NCBI GenBank assembly: GCA_004764695.1
Contig: SMSO01000036.1
Span: forward strand, 950,001 to 1,014,000
DNA length: 64,000 bases
Origin: Schizochytrium sp. TIO01
Lineage: Eukaryota > Sar > Bigyra > Thraustochytrida > Thraustochytriidae
Reading direction: 5' to 3'
Shown: positions 10,701 through 19,198 of the stretch, one piece after another
Layout of the letters: the number at the start of each line of letters is the position of its first letter
Numbering within the stretch: the stretch's first letter is position 1
Made by a program: the position numbers and the translations under genes
Notes under the pieces: generated by a model
Database searches by the model: none
What the model saw: only the letters and a program-made list of their open reading frames with translations
What the model was told of the DNA's origin: nothing

Positions 10701-12114
10701 TGTTCTCGCTGCAATCGGGATATCAGGAGTTCTTTATGCGTTTCAAGTGACAGCTATTGATCGTACAAACCGGGAGGTAAAGCGCTCAGCAAACCTTGCA
10801 ATGAGCCCCGTTCAAACAATTGTACAGGAAAGCGTGGTGGGTCGTATGACACTGCGTGCTTTTAGTGCTAGCCGTGGTGTGTCTAACCAAGCAACTCTGT
10901 TGCATTTTGAGGAGCGCTTTTGGACAGCTTGCGATGGATGGAATCGTCAATCATTCACGTCAATCTCCCTGGTTAATTTTTCGATGCTCTTGGCTTACTT
11001 TCTGAGCTTCTTTATCTCAACCTCTACCGGAGTTTTCATCATTTTCAGCGATCTTGATCCCTCGTCGGCTGCGCTATCATTGACGTACTCCTTACTTGTC
11101 CCTTACTTTGCTCTTCATTGTGCATTTGTTTTTAGTATCATTCAGGTATCATTAGCATCTTTAGAAAGAGTGCTTGAACTTCTCGGTGACACAGTACCAC
11201 AAGAGCCGGAGTGGCGCCTGCCTGATGATCCTTACACTCAAGCTCGATCAGAAAAAGAGAAGATCCTCAGGATGCATCGGACTACGCAAAATATTGCTCC
11301 AGCGCATGTTGGAGATATTGAAGAAGGCATAAATAAAGGTCATACTGAAACTTCAAGAATATGGCCGCAGGCTGCATCTATTTCTTTTATTCAGGTAGGC
11401 CTTAAATACCGGGCAAACCTTCCTTTCTCTCTGCGCAATGTCAGTTTTAAAGTTAAAGCACAAGAGCGTGTCGCTATTGTAGGCAAGTCCGGCGCTGGAA
11501 AGTCGTCGATCATCGGTCTCTTGTTTCGGGTATATCCTCTTACCGAGGGGAAAATCGTGATTGACGGTCTTGATATATCCGAGCTTGGTCTGGTTACACT
11601 TCGTGAAGCTTTTAGCATAATTCCTCAAGAACCTCTGCTGCTTGCTGGTACTATTCGGAAGAACCTGGACCCTTTCAATGCATTTTCTACATCTTTGCTT
11701 ATTGATGCCCTAGTTCAGTCCGGCATGTCGTCATCACGAGAACTCGCCGAGTCAATTTTGGAGGTTGATATTGGTGACAAGGCATCTGCTCTCTCAGCTG
11801 GTCAACGTCAACTACTATCTTTTGCACGTATTATTCTTAAACCCCGGCCCTTCATTGTATGTGATGAACCAACAAGTTTTCTAGACGAAGGAACCGATGC
11901 AGCGGTGCAGCAAGTGCTGCGTCGTCTTCCTGGAACAAAAATAATTGTTGCACATCGGTTGCATACCATCATCAACTCAGATCGTATCATTGTTATGGAC
12001 AAAGGCAGTGTTGCAGAGGTTGGCTCCCCAACAGACTTGCTCAGGAAAGATAATGGCCTATTTCGCTCCATGGCCCAAGCAGCCAACCTTGAGCATGAGG
12101 ACCTTATTGCATAA
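7795..12114 (+). CDS. ABC transporter, subfamily C (MRP-type) full transporter
   Basis: 1439 aa, a full TMD1-NBD1-TMD2-NBD2 exporter of ABCC/MRP type without the extra N-terminal TMD0. MRPs move organic anions and glutathione or other conjugates across plasma or vacuolar membranes. The N-terminal ~85 residues are hydrophilic and His/Glu-rich. NBD1: Walker A GEVGSGKSS from residue 528, signature LSGGQ from 626, Walker B ending in Asp650-Asp651 with Asp where the catalytic Glu would be. Its H-loop reads ASINQ, with Asn683 at the His position. NBD2: Walker A GKSGAGKSS from 1230, signature LSAGQ from 1333, Walker B CDE with Glu1358, and switch His1387. Thus NBD1 looks catalytically degenerate and NBD2 competent, the usual ABCC asymmetry but with the NBD1 His lost as well. 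The linker between the halves is charged. ATG 7795 is the first Met of the frame. Substrate cannot be predicted. Confidence 0.93.
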   Translation: MTPASAESTEETSAESSFNHGHHHGEDDYTKQQINTQENSNIHHDEQGQGCEVDEVNTKQEKEEMAEVPRESLNETPKPKESPRGWLYEFSLLWLFPLVIEGFRRRIESEDRVPPLPRALQSEYLVPRAHILWQAEMKKRKRGGLVNVLCKLSWPFLIIGSMMSVIQGLATAVVRPLLIRALIAELETSRDETSLLKYIAYLAIALLVEGYSSVALKHAFADFLGALWFTTAGALVQKKALAIPGGITTIQESSLLGNDLMRNYENLKFVCLLPMSVVALTGGVIVLILMIGKASIVGLMVMVAILLVNAQFSRLAQFAEEKDLEASDARLSILTQVISSIKAIKLSAWEENFGELVKNARVVEMACLARYRTIAQSSVQLGRATPAVCAAVSFIYMVTTFENVRASDIFAALNVFLNLRLPLILIPECITYLGALQITLKRLDRYLRLGEVDAALQTEPEFLHHADQFHLIGSFAWHGGLVAQQMAKSEDNSLYVEPDTPEKGSLTAFMLRDINIVLPRGARCAVLGEVGSGKSSLLAAILGELKLISPGRVKDNNSFLSLSKGFVPQESFVISGTIRENILFGLQDPNDDSKLESALKKSALWDDLQRFPLGLNTAVGERGVTLSGGQKARLAVARALYAQPELYIFDDVLAAVDAPICRHLLQHVFENMDCNSTIVASINQYAFLDKFTHVIQIGRHGTIARHGPLTPTLVQEIKHELDDAAERHNFDNNNDTHSLDNQIVEVEQAESEQVQLMIEKYEADLVYREPSLLSVSSRLSSATGYPEEVRAIGIPEQNNRRSDDLVKIEARASGSISWYVIKAYARGMGYHYITLGILCGICAYSAMALNDLWLAAFVRKDSDRTESFRFAIIYGCGCIAFLGFLILTSAIFSHAGVRASQGLHDACMDKVLHAPISWFEGTPSGRILSRFSTDIGIVDQQLSRFSDNLFQLSMTVLALIVVVVVLVPPVLAAIGISGVLYAFQVTAIDRTNREVKRSANLAMSPVQTIVQESVVGRMTLRAFSASRGVSNQATLLHFEERFWTACDGWNRQSFTSISLVNFSMLLAYFLSFFISTSTGVFIIFSDLDPSSAALSLTYSLLVPYFALHCAFVFSIIQVSLASLERVLELLGDTVPQEPEWRLPDDPYTQARSEKEKILRMHRTTQNIAPAHVGDIEEGINKGHTETSRIWPQAASISFIQVGLKYRANLPFSLRNVSFKVKAQERVAIVGKSGAGKSSIIGLLFRVYPLTEGKIVIDGLDISELGLVTLREAFSIIPQEPLLLAGTIRKNLDPFNAFSTSLLIDALVQSGMSSSRELAESILEVDIGDKASALSAGQRQLLSFARIILKPRPFIVCDEPTSFLDEGTDAAVQQVLRRLPGTKIIVAHRLHTIINSDRIIVMDKGSVAEVGSPTDLLRKDNGLFRSMAQAANLEHEDLIA

Positions 12115-12447
12115 TAATCGTAATATAATTTAAAGACTTTAGAAATCCTTAAACTGAGCACAGCGCATGATTTGTTAGAAATCTATGTTCGCATAGACAT
12201 ATTTATCAGTCTTTAGAGAACTTGATAATTCAAAATATATTAATGTTACGACAGTGAATCGGAACTTTGATTATTTGTTGAACGTTTCAATACTGAAAGA
12301 GCGAGGTCTATACTATAATTCAAAGCTCGTGGTTTTCACTTAGATACGCAGTATGAAAGTATACTATCTGTATTATGTTATCACGAGTGGTTTCAGTACG
12401 TCATCTCTTATAGAATCTTATCAACAAAGAAAGGAAATTTGGACCAC
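12115..12447. other. convergent intergenic spacer
   Basis: 333 bp between the 3' ends of the ABC transporter and the HIR-like gene. It is AT-rich and must hold both 3' UTRs. I see no gene or repeat. Confidence 0.5.
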
Positions 12448-13380
12448 TCACAAACCAAGCTCGGGATGAATTTGATTTTTTCCGCTTGTTAACACTCGAC
12501 TCATATTTGAAGACTGTGGTGCAGCTACAATAGCACTGCTTGCCGCTTGGGCCTGCATAAAGGCATTTCGAATTTGAGCTGCAGTATCATTAGAGTTTGT
12601 TGGTACAAAGATTGTTGTTGACTTTGCTTGTGCACCGATATCTTTCATGGTATCCATATATTGCGTCATTAGCATAAGCTCAAGTACTTGCTGTGAGTTG
12701 ACATCGGAAACGTCGGAGCTAAACGCTTTGACACTTTCACGGAGGCCATCAACAATGGCCTGACGCTGCCGGGCAATGCCAACACCAGCAAGATACTTGC
12801 TCTCGGCATCAGCTTCTGCAGCTTTCACAACAAGGATTTTCTCAGCTTCAGCTTTGTCAGTTGCTGCTACGCGCTTTCTTTGTGCAGCATTGATTTCATT
12901 CATCGCCTCCTTAACCTTTGCATTTGGGTTAATATCTGTCAAAAGTGTCTGTACTACCTCATAGCCATATTTTTCAAGCCCTAGGAGATCCTTTTTGACA
13001 ACAGCAGCAATCTCATCTTTAGAGTTAAAAACATCATCCAAATTGATCTTTGGAACGGAGCTACGAATTGAATCAAAAACATATGAGGTGATCTGTGTAC
13101 GTGGGTTTGTAAGCTTGTAGAATGCTTCGTAAGCTTTGTCTTGCTGAACTTCATACTGAACACTCACCATAACGTTGATGAAGACATTATCTAATGTTTT
13201 AGTCTCTACGGCCACGTCAAGTTGGTTGACACGTAAAGAAAGGCTCCCAGCAACACACTCCCCAAGACAGCAAAGTACTGGATTGAAGCCCGCATGCCCA
13301 TTTCGAACAAACTTCCCGCACCGTTCAATGAAGATTACTTCGTCATTAGACACTGTTGCGCAACAAACATATGATGTCAT
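12448..13380 (-). CDS. HIR-type band-7/SPFH protein (stomatin-prohibitin superfamily)
   Basis: About 310 aa from the Met at 13380 (MTSYVCC...). The frame runs on to a Met at 13539, but those 53 extra residues do not resemble the family, and plant HIR proteins also start with a short Cys-containing segment just before the SPFH domain. The sequence follows plant hypersensitive-induced response proteins almost throughout: LSLRVNQLDVAVETKT, YVFDSIRSSVPKINLDD, a GYEVVQTLLTDI-type block, MNEINAAQRKRVAA, KAEAEKI, ESKYLAGVGIARQRQAIVDGL and MTQYMDTMKDIGA. HIR proteins form oligomeric microdomains at the plasma membrane, anchored by N-terminal acylation; Cys6 and Cys7 would be candidate palmitoylation sites, but the Gly2 myristoylation site of plant HIRs is absent. 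The C-terminal ~40 residues (Ala/Gln/Ser) are divergent. Family assignment is firm; cellular role unknown. Confidence 0.9.
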   Translation of the reverse strand: MTSYVCCATVSNDEVIFIERCGKFVRNGHAGFNPVLCCLGECVAGSLSLRVNQLDVAVETKTLDNVFINVMVSVQYEVQQDKAYEAFYKLTNPRTQITSYVFDSIRSSVPKINLDDVFNSKDEIAAVVKKDLLGLEKYGYEVVQTLLTDINPNAKVKEAMNEINAAQRKRVAATDKAEAEKILVVKAAEADAESKYLAGVGIARQRQAIVDGLRESVKAFSSDVSDVNSQQVLELMLMTQYMDTMKDIGAQAKSTTIFVPTNSNDTAAQIRNAFMQAQAASSAIVAAPQSSNMSRVLTSGKNQIHPELGL

Positions 13381-13539
13381 TTCTTTATTGGCCTTCCAAA
13401 GCTTTCTTCGATTATGGAAAGCTGATGCAGGCCAACTAAGATTAGTCTTTCTGTAGCTTTTAGAAACAGCTTTGTTAGACTGCCCAACGTAATTTGGATA
13501 CGCTGCGGTTGCCAGGGTGAAATAGTTATGGGACTGCAA

Positions 13540-14215
13540 TCTCTGTTCATTTCAAGAACTCATTGAGTTCAAGCCAACCAAAGTGAGATACAATGCGAAT
13601 GAATTCAACTCAAACACTCTAATGAATAAAACTTAGGAAAATACCGTTACAAACACTCCCAAGGTCCTGTACACATAAAACCTTGCGTAGAATATTTTAA
13701 TTTTAAAAACGCTCTGGTCATATCATGAGCTGAAACATATGTAAATTTTAAAAGCCAAATGAATGAGTGAAGGAAGCGTCACGTAAAATTATGGGTCAAG
13801 TTTATCAGAAAAGTCCTCAGGTTTCCCCCTCTGGAGAAAGTTTCCGTTGAACACATAACGGCCGCTTATATAAAAATATCCTGTACGAACCAGATTTATT
13901 TTTCCTGCAGGAAGTGAATGTTCTGGGACATATTCTTCTTTAACAGAAACACGTTAAAGAAATTGAGAAAATTAAACAAAACTAAAAAAAAAAAAGAGAG
14001 AGAAAAGAGAAATGAAAGGTGAAAGCTAGTAGGGGTATGTTAAATTTTCTGGTGGTACACCATCTGTAGCAGGAAAAAGATACAAACAATATTGACCCTG
14101 TAAATCTGTGTAAAGACATACATGCATATAGCGTTAGCAACTAAAATAAACCCAAATTCTAAGAGTTGGCCCATGGCACTGCTGCAATGGATGAGCTCAA
14201 TTCCATTATTAAACG
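13540..14215. other. intergenic region
   Basis: AT-rich spacer upstream of the HIR-like gene and downstream of the next minus-strand gene. It contains a purine tract (A-run followed by GAGAGA) at about 13983-14010. No gene seen. Confidence 0.45.
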
Positions 14216-15862
14216 TCACTTACTTGTTTTCGGTGGGAGACATGAGCAAATGTATACCGATGTGCACCACTCAGTACCAATGGAGCCAGATTCAGCCCTA
14301 AAGAAAAGCGTCATCGACAGCGATACTGCTGGGATAGTTGCAATAATAAAATTGGTTAAGCGAGTCAAGCGGGGAATACATGCCCATATTACATGCAAGG
14401 GATAATTTCGCACGCGCTGTTCGTACATCATACAAAGTGTGTCCACAATTATTTCAGAAGCAACCTGCCCTAAGCATTTCAATAGTTGCTGCATTAAGGT
14501 ACTTGTTTGTTGAAACGAGCTATCAACTGAAGCAAATATTGGGAGTGGAAGATTAAAGATATCACCATAAAACATTATGATGAAAAAGAACGTTGTCCAC
14601 AAAGATATATACTCAGATATCATTTCTCCAAGAGAAAGCATTACAAACCATTCAGAACGAGCAAGCTGATGTGAACGTTCATGCATGGTCTGAGAGATCC
14701 TACGATTACTGATAGGGGCAACTAGTGAACTTCGACGCCAAGAAGCATGTGCCATTTGAGCTGCCATGCCTGGAGCAAAGCATGCATAGCATTTTCTTAG
14801 GAAGGCATAGCGATGCTCCAAGCTTAGACGAAAGCCCACTTCTTGCGCCGAAGAGAATATGACAAAGATTATGTAATTTGAGTCCTTTTGAATTGAGGTC
14901 GACATCAATCGATACCAGGTACCTAAAAAAATTTGGACAAATAGAACTATGGACCAAGCATAGTGGCGCCTCAATTCCACTTTATTATGCCCACAATTGG
15001 GGTTCATAGCAACATGTTGCGCTGTTAGCCTAGATATGATATAAAAGAACTCACGAATCATAGGCCAAACAATGCAGAGAAAAACAATCTCTTGTAATCC
15101 GTTTTTAATCATGGCATCATGCAGTTCCATCAAAAATAGACAAAGTGCACATATTAAAATGAATTGAACACTTGTTTTCCATAACTTTGTACCTTTAGGC
15201 AAAACTAAAGCGATATATATCGTAGGAATTGTGAAAGAAACCTGAGATAAGATACTTTCATAGTTTGCTTTCTCTTCATCAGGGCTGAGATAGATACCCA
15301 TTAGTAAAACGTAGCTCGCATACTGCAAGAGCAAAATCCCTAATGTTTGTATTTTAGACAAGCGTATTATGAACACAAAGACCACTGCTGGGAACATAAT
15401 GATTGGAAATGCCACAATTAAGTTGCCAAACTCCAAGTCGTGACATATAATTCTGGCTAAAAAGTTGCTACGGCGGCGACATATTTCCGTGACAGAGACT
15501 GCAAGTTCTTTTTGGGTAATATCTACCTGTAGGCTGCTCTGGGCATACTTGTAAACTATCCAAGGAATGGACGTCAAACAAGCGACACCTAGTGACCAAA
15601 AGATTAAAATACATGATAGCTGAATACCAAGAATGAACGCTTTACTCCATGTTGGCCGAGGACGAAGCCAGCGCGGAGTCACCAAAGTTCTCCTCTTACC
15701 ACTGTTGGATAAGCTCGTTGTCTCCTGTACTACGTCTGCTGCCTGGACAATGTCAGTTTGTGTTTCATTCCTGACGCTTTCAACTCCAGTCAGCTTGAGA
15801 GGATTGCTGCTGTGATTCTGCTCAAATGTTGAAGACTCGCTAGGCGCATCGCCAGTCAGCAT
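14216..15862 (-). CDS. polytopic membrane protein, family not recognised
   Basis: 548 aa. A hydrophilic N-terminus of about 70 residues is followed by a basic stretch with RPRP and then a series of hydrophobic helices. I count roughly eight to nine: around 75-100, 145-168, 172-195, 210-228, 235-255, 258-278, 303-325, 415-440 and 490-515. A cytosolic-looking loop at about 335-400 is rich in Arg, Ser and His. I see no transporter signature, GPCR motif or catalytic pattern. The long single frame with protein-like composition supports a real gene. It lies on the same strand as its neighbours with wide spacing, so it is probably transcribed on its own. Confidence 0.7.
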   Translation of the reverse strand: MLTGDAPSESSTFEQNHSSNPLKLTGVESVRNETQTDIVQAADVVQETTSLSNSGKRRTLVTPRWLRPRPTWSKAFILGIQLSCILIFWSLGVACLTSIPWIVYKYAQSSLQVDITQKELAVSVTEICRRRSNFLARIICHDLEFGNLIVAFPIIMFPAVVFVFIIRLSKIQTLGILLLQYASYVLLMGIYLSPDEEKANYESILSQVSFTIPTIYIALVLPKGTKLWKTSVQFILICALCLFLMELHDAMIKNGLQEIVFLCIVWPMIREFFYIISRLTAQHVAMNPNCGHNKVELRRHYAWSIVLFVQIFLGTWYRLMSTSIQKDSNYIIFVIFSSAQEVGFRLSLEHRYAFLRKCYACFAPGMAAQMAHASWRRSSLVAPISNRRISQTMHERSHQLARSEWFVMLSLGEMISEYISLWTTFFFIIMFYGDIFNLPLPIFASVDSSFQQTSTLMQQLLKCLGQVASEIIVDTLCMMYEQRVRNYPLHVIWACIPRLTRLTNFIIATIPAVSLSMTLFFRAESGSIGTEWCTSVYICSCLPPKTSK

Positions 15863-16684
15863 TGTTGTTGTTTTGACATATGTATTAGAGTAGCCGCGGA
15901 CGAAGAGATGTTCCTGTGCTATGTTTCTGCTTTAGGTAACCATGCCTAAAGGCGCGTTAATATAGTAAATAAGGACTTTCCTATCCCTACAAAGTCGTGA
16001 CCAAACTCAGCACTTTAATCTACCAATTGGAAGCAGTATGGGATCTTGGTCATACCAAAAGGATGACTTTGAATAACCTTGAAAATAATATTTGTCCGTT
16101 TAGAATATAACAAATTAGTGCCAATCTACCAACGGGAGACAGGAAAAGAGAGCAGAGTCAAATCATGACGAAACCATATAACAGATATATATTTTAATGC
16201 TACGAAGTCTTATATAGATGATCTCGACAGAAAACATGTGGGTCAGCTGGGTTAGTAAAAAAACAAATCAATTTAACGAATGTTGATACTATAAGTTATA
16301 ACAAGAAAGACATACAAGTACCATTAGTAGCATGGAGATTAAAGCAAACGCCCATGCAATATGGCGTTTCTACGAACACTTCTATGCAAAGAGTGAACCG
16401 CAAATACTCTTTTGGCACACTAATATATTTTGAAAAGCAGAAAAATGTCCTAAAGGTCAGATTTTTATTTATTTATTTAAATGACTTTAAAAAAAACAAA
16501 AACAAAAAAACACACTATTTCATTTTAAATTAAAGCTATCTTTAAAAAATGTTTTGAAACATTAAAAAAAGATTAATAGATACAGGCAGTATCAGATGAG
16601 ATAGAGATAGCTTAACCCCAAAGACAGAGAGAAGAAAAGCTATTTTGAACTAATATAATCATTCTGTGAATCATTTACTTTTTT
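15863..16684. other. intergenic region
   Basis: About 820 bp, AT-rich, with A-runs at 16490-16515 and around 16560. It is the likely promoter of the polytopic membrane protein and 3' UTR of the LRR gene. No gene seen. Confidence 0.45.
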
Positions 16685-18412
16685 CTACGTCGCGGGTGCT
16701 CCGGTTGCAATATCTACAAATGCAGCTCTCTCTTCTTCGACTTTTCGAGCAGACGCCCATATAATATCTAAGGATTCCTTTTCTACATGACTCGAGCGGG
16801 GTGTAAAACTGACAGTTGGGTTTTCTACTCCTAAATATCGTAAAGATTCATTAACGCGGAGACCATGCATAATTCTTTCGCAACCTTCCAAGCCAAGCGG
16901 GTTGAATCCAATTTCGAGAGTTCGTAAGGAAGATGTATGTTTGATTGCCTCACCTATAAGCTCTGCTGAACTTTGGCCAAGTTGATTGTGACTAAGGTCA
17001 AGAAATCGCAGTGTATTTGACGATGCAATTAGTTCGCATAAGGCAGGTGTCGCATGGTCATCAATGCTGTTCCAGCTTAAAACTAATCGTTGTAAAACAA
17101 CGCATCGGGCGGCGGCATCAGCCAAAACAGCAGCGCCTCTACTTTTGATAACGTTCCAACCAAGGTTGAGATCTTGAAGTACCCATCGGTTAGCGTCGAG
17201 GATATCGGCAACAGCTTGTGCACCATAATCACCAAGTTGGTTTTGTGACAGATTCAAAGAAATTAACCCTTGTGTTGTCGCAGAACTCATGCATGTAAGC
17301 GCAGACAAAAGTCCTTTGGCACTGCGATCTGTTAATTTATTAGTGGATAAGTCCAAGTAACTGAGTGCAAATGTACCTGCCTCACGAGATTTTCGGATGC
17401 CTCCGAAAAGGATGAGGGCTGCGTCATTTCCCATGCGATTCTTTGCTAATGACAGAGCACGCAGCCCAGGCCGTGCTGCCAGAAGCTCGGCAAGAGCATT
17501 TGCTCCCTTTTCACCTGTGATATTACTTGAAATGTCAAGCATTTCAACAATAGTGTTGGTTTTCAAAGCCTTGCAAAGAGCTACCAAAGCCTTATCACTC
17601 ATCAGTTGATGGGAAAGGCAAAGTTCTGTTGTGCTCAAACTATCCACAAGTCCTGAAACTGGAAATATACCAAGTTCTCGGCAAGCGTCCATGTATTCGG
17701 ACTTTCCAGTTTCTTTGCATAGTGCTGCATCAGCTTCGGTAAGAATTCTAAGATCAAGACTCGAGGCCGAAGAACATGTACTTAGTGATGCTTCTTCGTC
17801 ATCACCATCGCTATCCTCGCCATCACTTGATTCTGCATTATAACTGTCCTTAGATAAAGTTTTTGTCAAAAGTGAAGAGCTAGCATGGCGTTCTATAGGT
17901 CGACCGCATAAGTAGAAAGAATCACGGCGAGGTGGTGCTCCTTTTTGAGGCCCCTGAAGTTCAGAAAGGGCAGTTAAAAAAGTAGACTCATCCTTACCTT
18001 GAACTTGCCCATGTTCAAGTCGGTACTTACTGTTTTCATTGCGTTCACCCAAACCGTGATCAGGACCTAGAGATCGCTTTCGAGGAGATAAAATATATTG
18101 TTGTTGCTGTTGCTGTTGCTGTTGCTGCTGATGTTGCGACTGTTGCGTCTGTGAAATTCCATGCGTATTTGAATATTGCTTTCGAGGAAGAAAGACAGAA
18201 CAGACTAAGTTTGATTTTGACTTTGATTGCAGAATGAATTTACTAACTGTTTTAGGATCAATCTTCAATGCAGCTCCAAGAGTTTCAGGTAACCACTCAT
18301 CTGATTGATTCTTGCCATTTGTGCCAGATCCTGACCCGGCACTGCCTTTTTTATCAGCCTTGTTTGTGCTCCCGCTTTCTTCTTTTAGCTTGCTCATACC
18401 GACTTTCACCAA
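16685..18412 (-). CDS. leucine-rich-repeat (RNI-like) protein with N-terminal polyglutamine
   Basis: 575 aa. The first ~260 residues are disordered: Ser/Gly/Lys-rich start, a Gln-rich segment with an 11-Gln run at 95-105, then an acidic stretch (SSDGEDSDGDDEEA). From about 265 to 545 there are consecutive repeats of about 28 residues of ribonuclease-inhibitor type, with LDLSxNxL-like cores (LDISSN, LSLAKNRMG, LDLSTNKL, LNLSQNQLG, LNLGWN, LVLSWNSI, LDLSHNQLG, LEIGFNPLG). Such LRR blocks are protein-binding scaffolds found in RanGAP, NLRC and many protist proteins. No effector domain accompanies the repeats. Translation may begin at Met1 or Met6. Exact function is unknown. Confidence 0.85.
   Translation of the reverse strand: MVKVGMSKLKEESGSTNKADKKGSAGSGSGTNGKNQSDEWLPETLGAALKIDPKTVSKFILQSKSKSNLVCSVFLPRKQYSNTHGISQTQQSQHQQQQQQQQQQQYILSPRKRSLGPDHGLGERNENSKYRLEHGQVQGKDESTFLTALSELQGPQKGAPPRRDSFYLCGRPIERHASSSLLTKTLSKDSYNAESSDGEDSDGDDEEASLSTCSSASSLDLRILTEADAALCKETGKSEYMDACRELGIFPVSGLVDSLSTTELCLSHQLMSDKALVALCKALKTNTIVEMLDISSNITGEKGANALAELLAARPGLRALSLAKNRMGNDAALILFGGIRKSREAGTFALSYLDLSTNKLTDRSAKGLLSALTCMSSATTQGLISLNLSQNQLGDYGAQAVADILDANRWVLQDLNLGWNVIKSRGAAVLADAAARCVVLQRLVLSWNSIDDHATPALCELIASSNTLRFLDLSHNQLGQSSAELIGEAIKHTSSLRTLEIGFNPLGLEGCERIMHGLRVNESLRYLGVENPTVSFTPRSSHVEKESLDIIWASARKVEEERAAFVDIATGAPAT
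18085..18150. repeat. CAG/CAA trinucleotide tract coding polyglutamine
   Basis: On the plus strand this reads as alternating TTG and CTG units, the complement of mixed CAA/CAG codons. It encodes the Gln-rich segment of the LRR protein. Mixed codons suggest a tolerated protein tract rather than a pure expanding repeat. Confidence 0.8.
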
Positions 18413-19198
18413 CTAACTATCTAGATGTACTTGTCTCCTTTTCTCAAAAGCTTATTCTGCTTTCTTTTTCTTCTCTCTCTCTCTCCTCCACCCCCGCCCC
18501 CCGGTCTATCTTTCTCCCAAGAAGTGCGAGTGCAAGCACCTCTTCTGATCAAGGTATAGAAGGGTTTGCTTAGCGCTTCAGTTGCATGCTTTGGTTTTCC
18601 GATTATGATTAATAATGACGGGAGACAGACGACGTTTGTCTTGGCCACAGGAGGTGTGTACCTGGGTACGCCAACGGCGCTGGCCTGCACAAAGGATTTC
18701 TTCTTAGGCCTATCTCATTGATTTTAAGTTATGATCTTTGACACTTTGCTTTGCTTTTAAATCGCAAATGCAAGAAATGATGGATCTCTCATTGAACGCT
18801 CCAGCATAGTTAGTTTTCAAAAGGTAGAGAATGTCCATTCAATTGTTTTCGATGGTGATTAGATATAAGCAAACACAAAAAAAAATAAAAAAATAAGAGT
18901 CATCGTATTTATCAGATGCATCATGGTTTTGCCCAAAAGACAAAACACAAGCCAGTTTCTACCATGCAAAAAAAAAGCGCTCGCTTGAAATACGGGGCTA
19001 CTAGTATCTTAATACTTCTAATATGAGCTTTTAATAATGTTCTATAAGGAACATCTGCATTACTACCCTTCAGAGATCTTATCATCTTCATGAAACATAA
19101 CCAAGCCGCTCCAAGTTTGAGCATATAACTTATGAAAGTCTGCAGTAGTCACAGAAATGTTTGAGAGCACAAATATCAGAGCAATTCCATTGTCGAGA
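18413..19198. other. intergenic region
   Basis: About 790 bp. It holds a CT-rich tract followed by a C-run at about 18470-18500, just upstream of the LRR start, and A-rich stretches at 18875-18895 and 18965-18978. Only short ORFs are seen. Confidence 0.45.

Noticed and set aside
13381-13539. 53-residue N-terminal extension of the HIR-like protein
   Set aside because: The extension does not look like any targeting signal or HIR sequence, and the Met at 13380 gives the family's usual start.
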